Program-made: the position numbers and the translations under genes | Notes under the pieces: model-generated | What the model was told of the DNA's origin: nothing | Seen by the model: only the letters and a program-made list of their open reading frames with translations | The model's database searches: none | Assembly: GCA_049515555.1 (NCBI GenBank) | Contig: JBEKTY010000068.1 | Span: 1-38,766, forward strand | DNA length: 38,766 bases | Origin: JBEKTY01 sp049515555 | GTDB taxonomy: Bacteria; Planctomycetota; Planctomycetia; Pirellulales; Thermoguttaceae | Direction of reading: 5' to 3' | Shown: in pieces, positions 10,001-17,607 of the stretch | Layout of the letters: each line of letters begins with the position of its first letter | Numbering within the stretch: the first letter of the stretch is position 1

Positions 10001-12074
10001 GAACCACGTCGTCCTTGTTGCCCTCGCGCACCATGACCTGTACGACGCCGCGGCCTTCGGCGGGAAGATCGAACTGCACCGCCGACCAGGTCGCTTGCTC
10101 GGACGAATCGCCGAGCATATACCGCGCCCATGAATTGCGATCGGTCTTGAGCAACTTCGTCCTGTAGGCCGGTTCCAGGCCCGCGCAAGCCTCTACGGCC
10201 TCGATGAACGCATCCGGCGGCGAGCCGGTCCGCAGGAAAAGGTTGTCGATCCAGACGTTGGTTTTCCGGGCATTCGGGAAGTTGAAAATGAGAGGCCCCG
10301 CGGCGTTGTTCCGGTAGACGACGTTCTGCTCGAATCGCCCGCCGGAGCAGTTACCATCGAGGTAGAGCCCCGCGCTGGGGACTCCGCCTTTGCCGGGCGC
10401 CGTGTCGTGGATGAGGTTTCCGCGCACGAGCGTGCCACGGCCACCGTGGGCGAAGGTGATGTACATGGCCGCCCCGTCTACCGTGACCTTCATGGCATCG
10501 TGAATGTGGTTGTATTCGATCCGGTTGTCGCCGGCAAAGGGTGTAGAGCCGGCTTGGCTGCCCGCAACGCCCATGCCGAAATAGGCCGTGTCGTGGATGA
10601 AGTTGTGGGCGATGACCGAATCCTGCGCCAGGAACAGGGCGATGCCGACGGCCCCGTAATAGTCGGTGCCGCAGTGGTGGACGTGGTTGTTGGCGATGCG
10701 GTAGCCCGTGTACTGGCCCGGCTGCGGGGGCGGCGCCGCCTTGGTATAACCGGCCGCCACATTGCATCCGCCCAGGCCGATGCCGCCGCCCCCCAGGTCG
10801 GCGATCTCGTTGCCCTCGATCGTGATTCGGGAGGTGCCCTCGCGCAAGCAGACGCCCATCGCACCCACGTGGGCCACGCCGCCGTCGCGGAAGCTGCACT
10901 CCCGGGCGTGGAAATACTCCACCGCCGCGTCGATGAAACGATGCCCCGGATTGGGCTGGCGATGGACCGCGATATTACAACAGAACAGCCCCATGTAGCC
11001 CCACGGCGGTGGCGACCAGTCGACATATTCGCAACGGACACCACGGACATGCACGTTCCGCACCGGGCGATCGGGCGTGCCGACCAGCGCCAGCAGCGTG
11101 TTCTGGGCCGCCGGCGCGATGATGTCGGCCTTCGTCAGGTCCTCACCGGACCGCGGCCAGTACGACAGCCGGCCCGTCTTCCGATCCAGATACCACTCGC
11201 CCGGTTGATCGAGCATCTCCAGGGCGTTTTCCAGGTAGCAGCGGTTCGCGACCTGGCCCTGCCCGCCAGCGGTCGGGATACTCAGATACCAGTCGCATTG
11301 GAACGCCCGGGGGTTCCAGCGATTGGGCGTCGCCAGCGTGAGGGTCTGAGCGGCAGTCGATAGGCCCGCCAGACGCTTGCGGCCCATGTCGTTGTTGCAG
11401 ATGTGGACGAACTCGATATCCGTCGGATTGCCGTAATCGGCGATCCGCCCACTGACCGATAGCACAACCGGAACGTCGGGCGGGGCCGGGTTGTCCTTGC
11501 CGAAATTGCCGGATTTGATCGACCACCAGGGGTCCTTGTCATCGACATTAGGCGTGCGGGCGCGGATAGCTCGACGGCCGTTGACGAAGAGTTGCCGGAA
11601 GCACCACTTGCCGGCCTTGACCTGCGGTACTTCCGCGGTCCAGATCTCGCCGGCGCCCTTCTTCCAGCCGCTGATCTTCCGCCCGCCGCTGAGCACGACC
11701 ATTTCGCCAGGGGCGGCCGCGTAGGTGATGGAGTGGTTGGCAGTGCCGGAATCGTCCGGCCCGAAGGTGAGAGTTTCGGTTTGCGAATAGACACCGCCGC
11801 GGATCAGTACCAGCACATTGCTGGTGAGACCGGGGGCGACTTTCGCACGGACCGCGTCGCGGACCTTGGCCAGCGTGGCAAACGGCGCGGCGGCCGTGCC
11901 CGGGTTGCTGTCCTTGCCGTCACAGGCTACGTAGAAATCCGCCTGGGCCGGGGACGGATTCCACGCTACGAGATTGGTCGTACTGTTGGCCTCCGCGGCC
12001 ACGACCGTGTTGCCGGTCACGGCCAAGGCCGCCATCGCTATCGCCGCTACAAGATCGGTTACGTAGTGTCGCAT
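7092..12074 (-). CDS. Fusion protein: secreted parallel beta-helix (GH141/pectate-lyase-like) + two jelly-roll-like modules + GH127-type barrel
   Basis: This is a single uninterrupted 1660-residue chain with a signal peptide (residues 1-27, ending VVAAEA). Residues about 46-620 form a right-handed parallel beta-helix, opening with the characteristic FYVACDGKDSNPGT and PFATLAKVRDAVR segments and followed by stacked coils such as NNHVHHCG and YNHIHDAM. Such helices occur in pectin-active enzymes and GH141. Residues about 650-790 are an unassigned linker domain. Two related jelly-roll-like modules follow (about 795-925 and 938-1060; GMADVYVDGV and GLADVYIDQQ). From about 1100 to the end lies a complete DUF1680/GH127 module with HTGETCGS near 1379, NTCCEV near 1443 and a candidate acid/base Glu in MAICEE. 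A weak AGAGAA precedes the start. Two catalytic-type domains on one polypeptide would let one secreted protein attack two linkages of one glycan. The beta-helix half could instead be binding-only. Confidence 0.88.
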   Translation of the reverse strand: MRHYVTDLVAAIAMAALAVTGNTVVAAEANSTTNLVAWNPSPAQADFYVACDGKDSNPGTAAAPFATLAKVRDAVRAKVAPGLTSNVLVLIRGGVYSQTETLTFGPDDSGTANHSITYAAAPGEMVVLSGGRKISGWKKGAGEIWTAEVPQVKAGKWCFRQLFVNGRRAIRARTPNVDDKDPWWSIKSGNFGKDNPAPPDVPVVLSVSGRIADYGNPTDIEFVHICNNDMGRKRLAGLSTAAQTLTLATPNRWNPRAFQCDWYLSIPTAGGQGQVANRCYLENALEMLDQPGEWYLDRKTGRLSYWPRSGEDLTKADIIAPAAQNTLLALVGTPDRPVRNVHVRGVRCEYVDWSPPPWGYMGLFCCNIAVHRQPNPGHRFIDAAVEYFHARECSFRDGGVAHVGAMGVCLREGTSRITIEGNEIADLGGGGIGLGGCNVAAGYTKAAPPPQPGQYTGYRIANNHVHHCGTDYYGAVGIALFLAQDSVIAHNFIHDTAYFGMGVAGSQAGSTPFAGDNRIEYNHIHDAMKVTVDGAAMYITFAHGGRGTLVRGNLIHDTAPGKGGVPSAGLYLDGNCSGGRFEQNVVYRNNAAGPLIFNFPNARKTNVWIDNLFLRTGSPPDAFIEAVEACAGLEPAYRTKLLKTDRNSWARYMLGDSSEQATWSAVQFDLPAEGRGVVQVMVREGNKDDVVRFKLRELDRAAPYELRAYNSPMAPTNVWGAGQMPMLGTVGPADLAALGVAERAAGRDLLTHGLSLKLGKSPQLVWIEYRKAAAFKPAGISVNGLAAEPAPSLTVTSIDDTDVSAIWRSGSGWQDFSGLGKTHYKGTAMSSQQPGDAFVCGNSACTRIRWFATKSTDRGMADVYVDGVLKWTVDMYAPRLQESQAVFDTGVLPLGSHKLRVVVKAARNAATRGSWVECDKIEVTHEITKSQGTASTNPNFVAPYDRRVLYFGKWEHGRLPSAEPVCQADRPRSACVLVFKGPAARWLGGKGPDHGLADVYIDQQLVQTVEAYAPTGEVAQVLFEKTGLSTQRMHTLRIEVRQDRNPKATGNVQEIHGFEVSEALDYPRIIRLAAEAELKAIAAGTKPYLVPETWKPVAYAATAPAKEVTLEAGPLRDCFDRNIACLNHCFAAPNGTYCDSKSVEGFWLVDLPGSSEGRMLGGAAHTLRWGERADMRAIVDTFVNRVKSRQTADGWCLPYPIAEITKSERSNYDRVGLTRGLIAAGMVGNPDAYAVLRRFYDWFNPSPYQATLLRGSNCNNGHEGGLLMYFSPVGKKEDLVAVERYFVQDFFLEQAANAEPLALDYYPLHTPHSYVILAFQAWLDHYRATGAAKYLNAAKGAWQIVNGSYEHVGGTMAICEEPAGAYPPKSYYLGKHTGETCGSVFWADFNHRFLQLFPAQAKYADEIETVIYNVVLACQDAKGSIRYHNNLHGNKDGAACVNTCCEVMGVPFIARLPQYVYSVADDGLYVNLFAASTITWSHGGQSVALKTETAYPYNGKVAIKLTAAAPTRMKLRIRIPSWVDGKVPINVNGAVAATGTPGSYAEIERSWSNNDAITLDFPMAFRVLKYTGLDQDAHNDRYALLYGPVLMALVGGTDLDLPSNELPNRLLPIAGNPLHFGVAKHPGCIYLPYWQVQAEKFTCFPTMRNLVGTGPIDGRH

Positions 12075-12118
12075 GGTGTATTCTCTTTGAGGGATTGTTT
12101 GAGTATTCGGCCGGAACA

Positions 12119-12139
12119 GGCATTACCATGGGTGATGCC
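12119..12139. other. Intergenic hairpin upstream of the beta-helix/GH127 fusion gene
   Basis: GGCAT and ATGCC arms with a further ACC/GGT pairing enclose an ATG loop, giving a stem of up to nine pairs with one imperfect position. It sits in the 91-bp gap between two same-strand genes, 45 bp before the downstream start. A second small palindrome (TTCGGCCGGAA) lies close by at about 12107-12117. No T-run follows in the transcription direction, so it is not a convincing terminator. It may be an mRNA structure or a protein site. Confidence 0.3.
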
Positions 12140-12165
12140 GGAACCGGTTGGTCAATCCTTCGTCG

Positions 12166-13878
12166 CTAACGCTCCGCGGAATGCTCGAAAGCGATGTGTC
12201 GGATCTTCATCCCGGTAGAACCGGGATTCTTGTCGCCACGAACCACGACCTTGATGGTGTGGGGGCGCTTGGGGTCTAATCCTGTCTTGATGAAGGCGAA
12301 CTGATAGGGCAACGGGCACTCCGCGAAAAAGCAATCGACCGTCTTCTGCAGCACGCCGTCGATGAACACGTCTGCCTTACCCGCATCGCCACTGGCGACG
12401 GCCCGCCAGTAGATGTCCGCGCCTTGGAACGGGAATTGGACGCTTTGTCCAGTCTTGGCAGATGTGTTCGCTTGCCCTTGGTAGTAGTGATCGTTCTTTT
12501 CAACGGTCCATCCATCACCGTCGTATTGCATTTTCGGATCGGCCGACCCGGCGATCCGGGTCTTCCGGCTCTCGATGCGGTCGCCGGATTCGGGGTGCGG
12601 CTCGTAGAAATACGAATCATGCGGCGGGAAACATCTGGATGGCGTACTTCCCGCGCCCAAAGTGATGTCCACGGCCCTGCTTCCTTCCGGCCAGTAGTTG
12701 TAGGCCCGCAGCGTCTGGCCGCAGGTGACCGGGTCGATCCCCTTGGCATCGCTCAAGGTGAAGCCGTACAGCTTGTTGGCGGGTTCGTCGAACAGCTTCG
12801 CCATGGGCGACCAATCCTGTTTGGCCAGATTGCTGCATGTCGAGATGCAGACCGAGTGGTCGCGAAACCCGACGCCGGGCATGCCCCGGTCATCCGTGAC
12901 ACCGAGATGGATTCCGATTCGCAGGTACTTCTTCAGACTTGTGCTGTAGATGGTATTGCCGTAGATGCCCCGCTGGTCGAACCCAAGTCGGGACGCCTTC
13001 CCGCCCAGGCCCGGTTCGGTCCACATGTCGTTGCAGAACTTGAACCACTTGCCCGGCGTCATCTTGTCGGCGATGGCGCAGCGAGCGGCTTCGCTGTACA
13101 TCATGAAACCGTCGAGTTTGCCCTGTTTGGAAGTGAAGGAGTTCCATGAGGTCACGTAGAAGTAACCACCCCTCACGTCCGCGTAGAAATCGAAATCCGC
13201 AGGACCGGCTTCGAAGCAGGACCCTGAATAATCCCGCACATTCGGCAAAGCGCGAGTCAGGATGTCTCCGACGAGAGTCCACGTCAGCCCCAGGTCCTTG
13301 CTCGTGGCCAACCGCGTCTTCTTGCTGCACCAACCTTGTTTGCCGTTGTGGGCGTACTCGGTGTGGATCAAGCCATACAGCGTCCTGGTCGGCGCGTCCC
13401 ACCACATGCCGCATCCCAGGTGGCCGGAGCCACCGTGCAGATTGGCCACACCATCCGGCTGGCGCTCCAGGTGCTCCAGGTCTTTTCCCTTGTAGCGCAG
13501 CACGGGGCACCTGCCCTCGTACGCGTGCCGGCCGGGCACGAAGATCATCCATACCTCGCCGTCGATCACGACCTGGCGAACGGGATAATCAAAGTCGGCA
13601 CACAGAATGGACAGCGGCCGCTTGGTCACTTCCCAAGTAAATGGCAATGAAGGCGTGTTGAGATCCTTGGCTTGTGGGCCAAGCAGATTGGCTTCGGCCC
13701 ACTGGCCCTTCTGCCGCGTTTCCTCCGGCGAACCAGCCAACTTGCCGGTCGCGGATGAAGGGACAGTGGCACTGCGGTCGGGCGATCCCTGAGACGGCCC
13801 TTCCGCAGCGTACAGCGAGCCGGTCAAGATAATGGAGCTAGTAAGCAATGCGATGAAGTCGTTACTTATGTTGGTCAT
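12166..13878 (-). CDS. Secreted five-bladed-propeller-like protein with C-terminal jelly-roll-like module
   Basis: The protein is 570 residues. An ATG at 13887 lies directly against AAGGA, whereas the ATG at 13878 has the same AAGGA nine bases ahead, so the later start is chosen. A hydrophobic leader (FIALLTSSIILTGSLYAAEG) indicates export. Residues about 85-450 read like a glycosidase- or sialidase-type beta-propeller: alternating short strands with SKDLGLTW, GEVWMIFVPG and FYADVRGGYFYVTSW. No catalytic residues can be assigned with confidence. The last 120 residues (KADVFIDGVLQKTVD, then HTIKVVVRGDKN) are a jelly-roll-like module closely resembling the two inside the neighbouring fusion protein, which implies a shared ligand or shared ancestry. 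It lies 91 bp upstream of that gene. The likely role is glycan binding or hydrolysis outside the cytoplasm. The family is unnamed here. Confidence 0.75.
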   Translation of the reverse strand: MTNISNDFIALLTSSIILTGSLYAAEGPSQGSPDRSATVPSSATGKLAGSPEETRQKGQWAEANLLGPQAKDLNTPSLPFTWEVTKRPLSILCADFDYPVRQVVIDGEVWMIFVPGRHAYEGRCPVLRYKGKDLEHLERQPDGVANLHGGSGHLGCGMWWDAPTRTLYGLIHTEYAHNGKQGWCSKKTRLATSKDLGLTWTLVGDILTRALPNVRDYSGSCFEAGPADFDFYADVRGGYFYVTSWNSFTSKQGKLDGFMMYSEAARCAIADKMTPGKWFKFCNDMWTEPGLGGKASRLGFDQRGIYGNTIYSTSLKKYLRIGIHLGVTDDRGMPGVGFRDHSVCISTCSNLAKQDWSPMAKLFDEPANKLYGFTLSDAKGIDPVTCGQTLRAYNYWPEGSRAVDITLGAGSTPSRCFPPHDSYFYEPHPESGDRIESRKTRIAGSADPKMQYDGDGWTVEKNDHYYQGQANTSAKTGQSVQFPFQGADIYWRAVASGDAGKADVFIDGVLQKTVDCFFAECPLPYQFAFIKTGLDPKRPHTIKVVVRGDKNPGSTGMKIRHIAFEHSAER

Positions 13879-14402
13879 GTCGATCATTCCTTATGGTCGG
13901 TTCTATCTTTGCCGGATGGTGGCCGCAGATCGTCGCACCGAAGCTTTTCTTCCACTTGGGCTTTCAGTTTGCGGACATAGAGCAGTCCATCGACCACGAC
14001 CGGTTAGCTGCCGAAATGTCGTCCGGTCTTGCTGGCGAAGCCCTCGCTCTTGGCAAGAATCTCCAGCCCGTCTTTCTGCACGCGCGCGAGCCAAAGGTGC
14101 CCACCTTGCGACCCGCGAGAGTAAGCAGGTGTTGAGACAAGCTGGATGCCTCGTCAGCGATCGCCAGACAGGCGGGCAGCAGGCTCGACAACAACAGAAA
14201 TGCCACATGGTAAACGTTGACAGCAGGATCGGGATGTGTTGCAGTTCTTCCCTCTGTCGAGCAAGCATGTGTGGTCTCCCTTTACTCGCTACTTGGCCCT
14301 GGCCTGCAACCCTACACACGAAAAAAGGGCCCGGCGCGGATTGCCAGCGTGATTCTCGTCTTCATGGGAGTCCCTTTCTTGTGATTGTTGTTTTCGTGGA
14401 GA
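13879..14402 (-). pseudogene. Decayed secreted-protein gene, possibly a propeller remnant
   Basis: This 524-bp stretch has no intact gene. Minus-strand traces remain. An ATG at 14366 with GGGA ahead encodes MKTRITLAI before a stop after 17 codons. A leader-like stretch from about 14206 (AFLLLSSLLPACLAIADEA) has the form of a signal peptide. After one frameshift the frame reads VQKDGLEILAKSEGFASKTG, is broken by one TAA, then continues PVVVDGLLYVRKLKAQ to a stop just before the next gene. The last pieces resemble strands of PQQ-type propeller blades. Shortness, a frameshift, an internal stop and the loss of everything between leader and tail argue for a relic produced by an internal deletion. 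Family assignment is tentative. Confidence 0.4.
14210..14221. promoter_or_regulatory. AACGTT-centred palindrome in the decayed region
   Basis: GTAAACGTTGAC is a 12-bp inverted repeat with one mismatched pair, just upstream of the leader-like fragment at 14206. It shares AAACGTT with the candidate operator at 32677-32694. If the decayed gene once belonged to the LacI regulon this could be a surviving operator; chance is a fair alternative. Confidence 0.2.
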
Positions 14403-15617
14403 TTACTGACGTGCAGATGAGGCGGTGGCGGGGGCGTCCGGCACTTTCAGGTCGCCAGTGGCATACAGCAGGCCGTCGAGCATTGCTCGCGCCACGCACG
14501 GCAACCCGAAAGGCTCTTCGTCATGGCCCATGACATTGTAGTAAACGCGTCCCTTGCCATAGCTTCTGATCCAGACCAAGGCCGATGCGAAATCATTGCA
14601 CCGTTCCTCACTTTTCGGATTGAATACCACCTCCGGAAGCTTATCGGTATCCATCCTGACAAGAGCCCTGGTATCGTTCATGGCCGATTTCGGCAGCCAG
14701 AAGGAATAGACCTCGGTGGTGAACCCGGCGGCAGGCCAGTCGCGGTATGGAATAGCCAGGGGATTTCCCGGTTCCAGGATCTTCACGGAGAAGTTCCTGT
14801 AATCGCCCCAGGTTGTCTTCTTGCCATGGGGATGGCACCAATCATCGACCACCCCGCCGATCATGGCGCCATACTCCGTTACTTTGTCTGCATTGCCCAT
14901 TTCGATTAACGCCGCGCCATGGATTCCCACAAGGCCGCCACCGTTTTTTACATAAGCCGGCAGCAGTTCATAGTAGATAGGTTCGATGATTTTCCGCTCC
15001 TCATCCTGCCGTTTGAGCATCTCTGCCTTCATTTCCGGGTGCTTGTTGACCAGACCCCACTCCACCCCGTACTTCCCCATCCGTAATAGATGGTGCTGGC
15101 AGTTGACCACGACGCAATCAAAGCCGGCCAGCAGTTTGGCGTCAATGCCATCGGGTTTGTAGACCTCCGTGATCTCGAAGGCGCGATATTTCTTCGCGGC
15201 CTCCCGCATGAGGATGAGGAACCCGGCGGCTCCCGCCGTGTGGTAGTGTCCGCCTGACCTATAGGTTAGCGCGAGGATCTTCCGCTTCTGGGACACGGGC
15301 ACGGACAATTTCTCGGGAAGCGCCGCAACGATCTTGTTATAGTTGTCTTGGAACTTGGCACACATGGCCTTCAACTGGTCCGGGGTTTCATTACCCGTGT
15401 AATGTCTCCGTTCCCCGATGCAGCTCGCAAGATACTCAGGCGATGGGACGAAGGATGGTTCAAGATACGGCCGCAAGAATGTCCGCGCCTCCTTGGCTTC
15501 GTCCGCGTTGTACATCGTCGGGGAGTAATCGGCTTCATCCGCCCTTACGGCGGGCGCGTGAACAAGGCCCATGGCAAGCGTGATCGTTAAACTGGCGGAC
15601 CAGATGAGGTTCTTCAT
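14403..15617 (-). CDS. Secreted ThuA-like domain protein
   Basis: The protein is 404 residues with a signal peptide (ASLTITLAMGLVHAPAVRADE) and AAGGA eight bases before the 15617 start. The core from about residue 110 to 390 is a ThuA/glutamine-amidotransferase-like fold: RKILALTYRSGGHYH at the start, a mid-domain FDCVVVNCQHHL, the signature GGGLVGIHGAAL near 225, then GKGRVYYNVMGHDEEPFG near the end, which in this family precedes the closing helix. ThuA was named from trehalose utilisation in rhizobia, but its biochemical activity is not firmly known, and secreted copies are abundant in planctomycetes and related groups. An N-terminal helical extension of about 100 residues is unassigned. 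It follows the FGE-NHL fusion gene by 42 bp and is probably co-transcribed with it. Confidence 0.85.
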   Translation of the reverse strand: MKNLIWSASLTITLAMGLVHAPAVRADEADYSPTMYNADEAKEARTFLRPYLEPSFVPSPEYLASCIGERRHYTGNETPDQLKAMCAKFQDNYNKIVAALPEKLSVPVSQKRKILALTYRSGGHYHTAGAAGFLILMREAAKKYRAFEITEVYKPDGIDAKLLAGFDCVVVNCQHHLLRMGKYGVEWGLVNKHPEMKAEMLKRQDEERKIIEPIYYELLPAYVKNGGGLVGIHGAALIEMGNADKVTEYGAMIGGVVDDWCHPHGKKTTWGDYRNFSVKILEPGNPLAIPYRDWPAAGFTTEVYSFWLPKSAMNDTRALVRMDTDKLPEVVFNPKSEERCNDFASALVWIRSYGKGRVYYNVMGHDEEPFGLPCVARAMLDGLLYATGDLKVPDAPATASSARQ

Positions 15618-15659
15618 GGTCGGGTTCCTTCGTTTATTGGGTTCGTTGCTTTCGGAATG

Positions 15660-17570
15660 CTATTCCGCCGGTTTGGTCGTCGGGTATTTGGTCTTCGGGT
15701 AAACCATGGAGAACCATAGGTTGCGGCCCATACGAGCGATCTCGGAACGTTCTCCGTCGGGGGTGTATTTGTAGACATGACTCCGGAATTCCGGATCCTT
15801 GGGGTTGGGATCATTCCAATCCGTGACCTTCTCCGCCTTCGCCGGAGGAGTCGCCTGATACAAAATGCCATGGTCATCGAAACTGATGCTGGTGGAATGA
15901 TGGAAGTCAATATCCGGCGCGAACATCCCGATCCTCAGGCCGCCCTTGGAGACCTTCATGATCGGCCCTCCCAGGGCGGTAAAGCTGCCGTCGGCATTGA
16001 TGATGACTTGCCGCGGCCAGTTGGATCCCCATCCACCCTCCGACACCTTTCCTTCTGGCGTAAACCTGTAGAATGATGGGAAGTCGCTGCTCAATCGCGT
16101 CATATAGACATTGTCATAGGCGTCGCACGACAGCCCGTAAGGATTCCCTTTCAGGTTATGAACCTGAATCAGCAGCCCTGCTGGTTTGATGTCGGGGTCT
16201 TGCTCCTGATCCTCATCCTTATAGGTCACGGTAATGGGCAGCATGTCATCCGTCACTTTGTTCAGCGGAATCTTCCAGGTCCTGCAGTTCTTCTTCTGAT
16301 AGTCTGCAAAATACAGATTGTCCTTGGAATCGATGACGCAGGCAAAGCCCATCCTCAGACCCGTCAAAAACGGTTTCGTCTTGCCGTCGGGCGTTCTTTT
16401 CGAGATAGTCCCGCCGGCGGCATAGATGTTGCCTTTGCTGTCGAAGTCCAGCGAAACATTGGCACCTGCACTCCCAAGGACTTCGACCTTATATTCTGGA
16501 TCGGCGAGATTGATCTTGAAAATGGTACCGCCTGTCGCATCGAGGGCGTACAGATATTGCTGTTCCCCGGCCTTTGCCTGCCCGCCGGGCGTCGGCATCA
16601 CCGGCTGCGCGCCAGTCGTGGCAGCGGACGCAATCGCCGGCGCGGGAGTCGCAACGGGCGCCGGGATCGGCGGCGGGGTTTGGGCGCTGAGTTGAGGGTT
16701 CGAGCCGGTCACGACGCAGCGGAACCCCGCGTCCATCGACCAGAGTTCCGGAACACGACACCAGTCCCGATTGACCGTTCGGAAGCACTTCGGCTTGCAG
16801 AGGGGCCAGGCGCCGCCACGAACGCTGCGAACCGTGGTTTGCTGCGCCGGGCCTGTCGGATTGCTCGCGGGCGAGGTCCTGTAATAATGATCGTTATAAA
16901 AGTCGCTGCACCATTGCCAGACGTTGCCGGCCATGTCCATCGCCCCGTAGGGGCTGGCACCATCCGGACAGGAACCGACCGGTCGAGTTGACTCGATATC
17001 GCCCCAGACCTTGTCGGAATGCACGCAGCGCTTGGGATCCCACTCGTTGCCCCAGGGGTACAACCGCTCATCTGTTCCGCGCGCCGCCTTCTCCCATTGC
17101 GCCTCGGTGGGCAACGCGGCGCCGGCCCATCGGGCATAAGCCACGGCCTCCCACCAATTCACGTTCACCATGGGGTGGTCGTCCTTCCAGCCCCAGAGCG
17201 GCTCTGGCGGCATCTTGCCAGACACCCCCCACCCCAAATTCATGCCACTGGTCTCGGCGATGAATTTCTTATACTGCCTGACGGTGACGGGATACTTGTA
17301 GATCCAGTAGGCGTCGAGCGCCACCTCGTGCTTGGGGGTGTTGACTTGTTTGCGGTGTTCAACGTCCGTGGGCATCGGGTCCACGCCCATCTTGAAGGGG
17401 CCGGCCGGCACCAGGACCATTTCGGCGCCATCCTTGGGATTGATACGGGTTGCCGCGGTGGGTTGCGTTGCCTGATCGGCAACAGCACGCTGGGACCCGG
17501 AGAAGTCCAGCGTCGCAAACAGAAGCAATAAGGCGGAAAGGAAGTTGCGATTCATCGTTTTCACTTTCAT
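15660..17570 (-). CDS. Secreted formylglycine-generating-enzyme-like domain fused to NHL/SMP-30-like propeller
   Basis: The protein is 636 residues from the start at 17570. Alternatives are GTG 17600 and ATG 17555; none has a strong ribosome site, and all give a leader ending near RAVADQ. Residues about 45-290 match the FGE-sulfatase (SUMF1) fold: MVLVPAGPFKMG, then LPTEAQWEKAARGTDERLY, DMAGNVWQW, VRGGAW and a closing MDAGFRCV. The paired catalytic cysteines of true formylglycine-generating enzymes are not in their usual spacing (a CFRTVNRDWCR segment takes that place), so this may be a binding or structural variant. A Pro/Ala-rich linker (about 291-336) joins a propeller-like half (345-625; LDFDSKGNIYAAGG, DSKDNLYFAD, DAYDNVYMTR). 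No sulfatase gene is nearby. The gene begins 37 bp after the dehydratase gene. Confidence 0.82.
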   Translation of the reverse strand: MKVKTMNRNFLSALLLLFATLDFSGSQRAVADQATQPTAATRINPKDGAEMVLVPAGPFKMGVDPMPTDVEHRKQVNTPKHEVALDAYWIYKYPVTVRQYKKFIAETSGMNLGWGVSGKMPPEPLWGWKDDHPMVNVNWWEAVAYARWAGAALPTEAQWEKAARGTDERLYPWGNEWDPKRCVHSDKVWGDIESTRPVGSCPDGASPYGAMDMAGNVWQWCSDFYNDHYYRTSPASNPTGPAQQTTVRSVRGGAWPLCKPKCFRTVNRDWCRVPELWSMDAGFRCVVTGSNPQLSAQTPPPIPAPVATPAPAIASAATTGAQPVMPTPGGQAKAGEQQYLYALDATGGTIFKINLADPEYKVEVLGSAGANVSLDFDSKGNIYAAGGTISKRTPDGKTKPFLTGLRMGFACVIDSKDNLYFADYQKKNCRTWKIPLNKVTDDMLPITVTYKDEDQEQDPDIKPAGLLIQVHNLKGNPYGLSCDAYDNVYMTRLSSDFPSFYRFTPEGKVSEGGWGSNWPRQVIINADGSFTALGGPIMKVSKGGLRIGMFAPDIDFHHSTSISFDDHGILYQATPPAKAEKVTDWNDPNPKDPEFRSHVYKYTPDGERSEIARMGRNLWFSMVYPKTKYPTTKPAE

Positions 17571-17577
17571 GCTAAGG

Positions 17578-17589
17578 GTTAACGTTTTC
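17578..17589. promoter_or_regulatory. AACGTT motif in the leader of the FGE-NHL gene
   Basis: GTTAACGTTTTC lies 8-19 bases ahead of the start at 17570. On the minus strand it reads AAAACGTT, sharing AAACGTT with the LacI-gene palindrome. Symmetry outside AACGTT is poor, so this is a weak candidate. Confidence 0.15.
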
Positions 17590-17607
17590 ACATCAAGCAC
17601 TCCGTTC

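Noticed and set aside
12119..12139. Rho-independent terminator
   Set aside because: The stem is present but no run of T follows on the transcribed strand, and both flanking genes appear co-directional and related.
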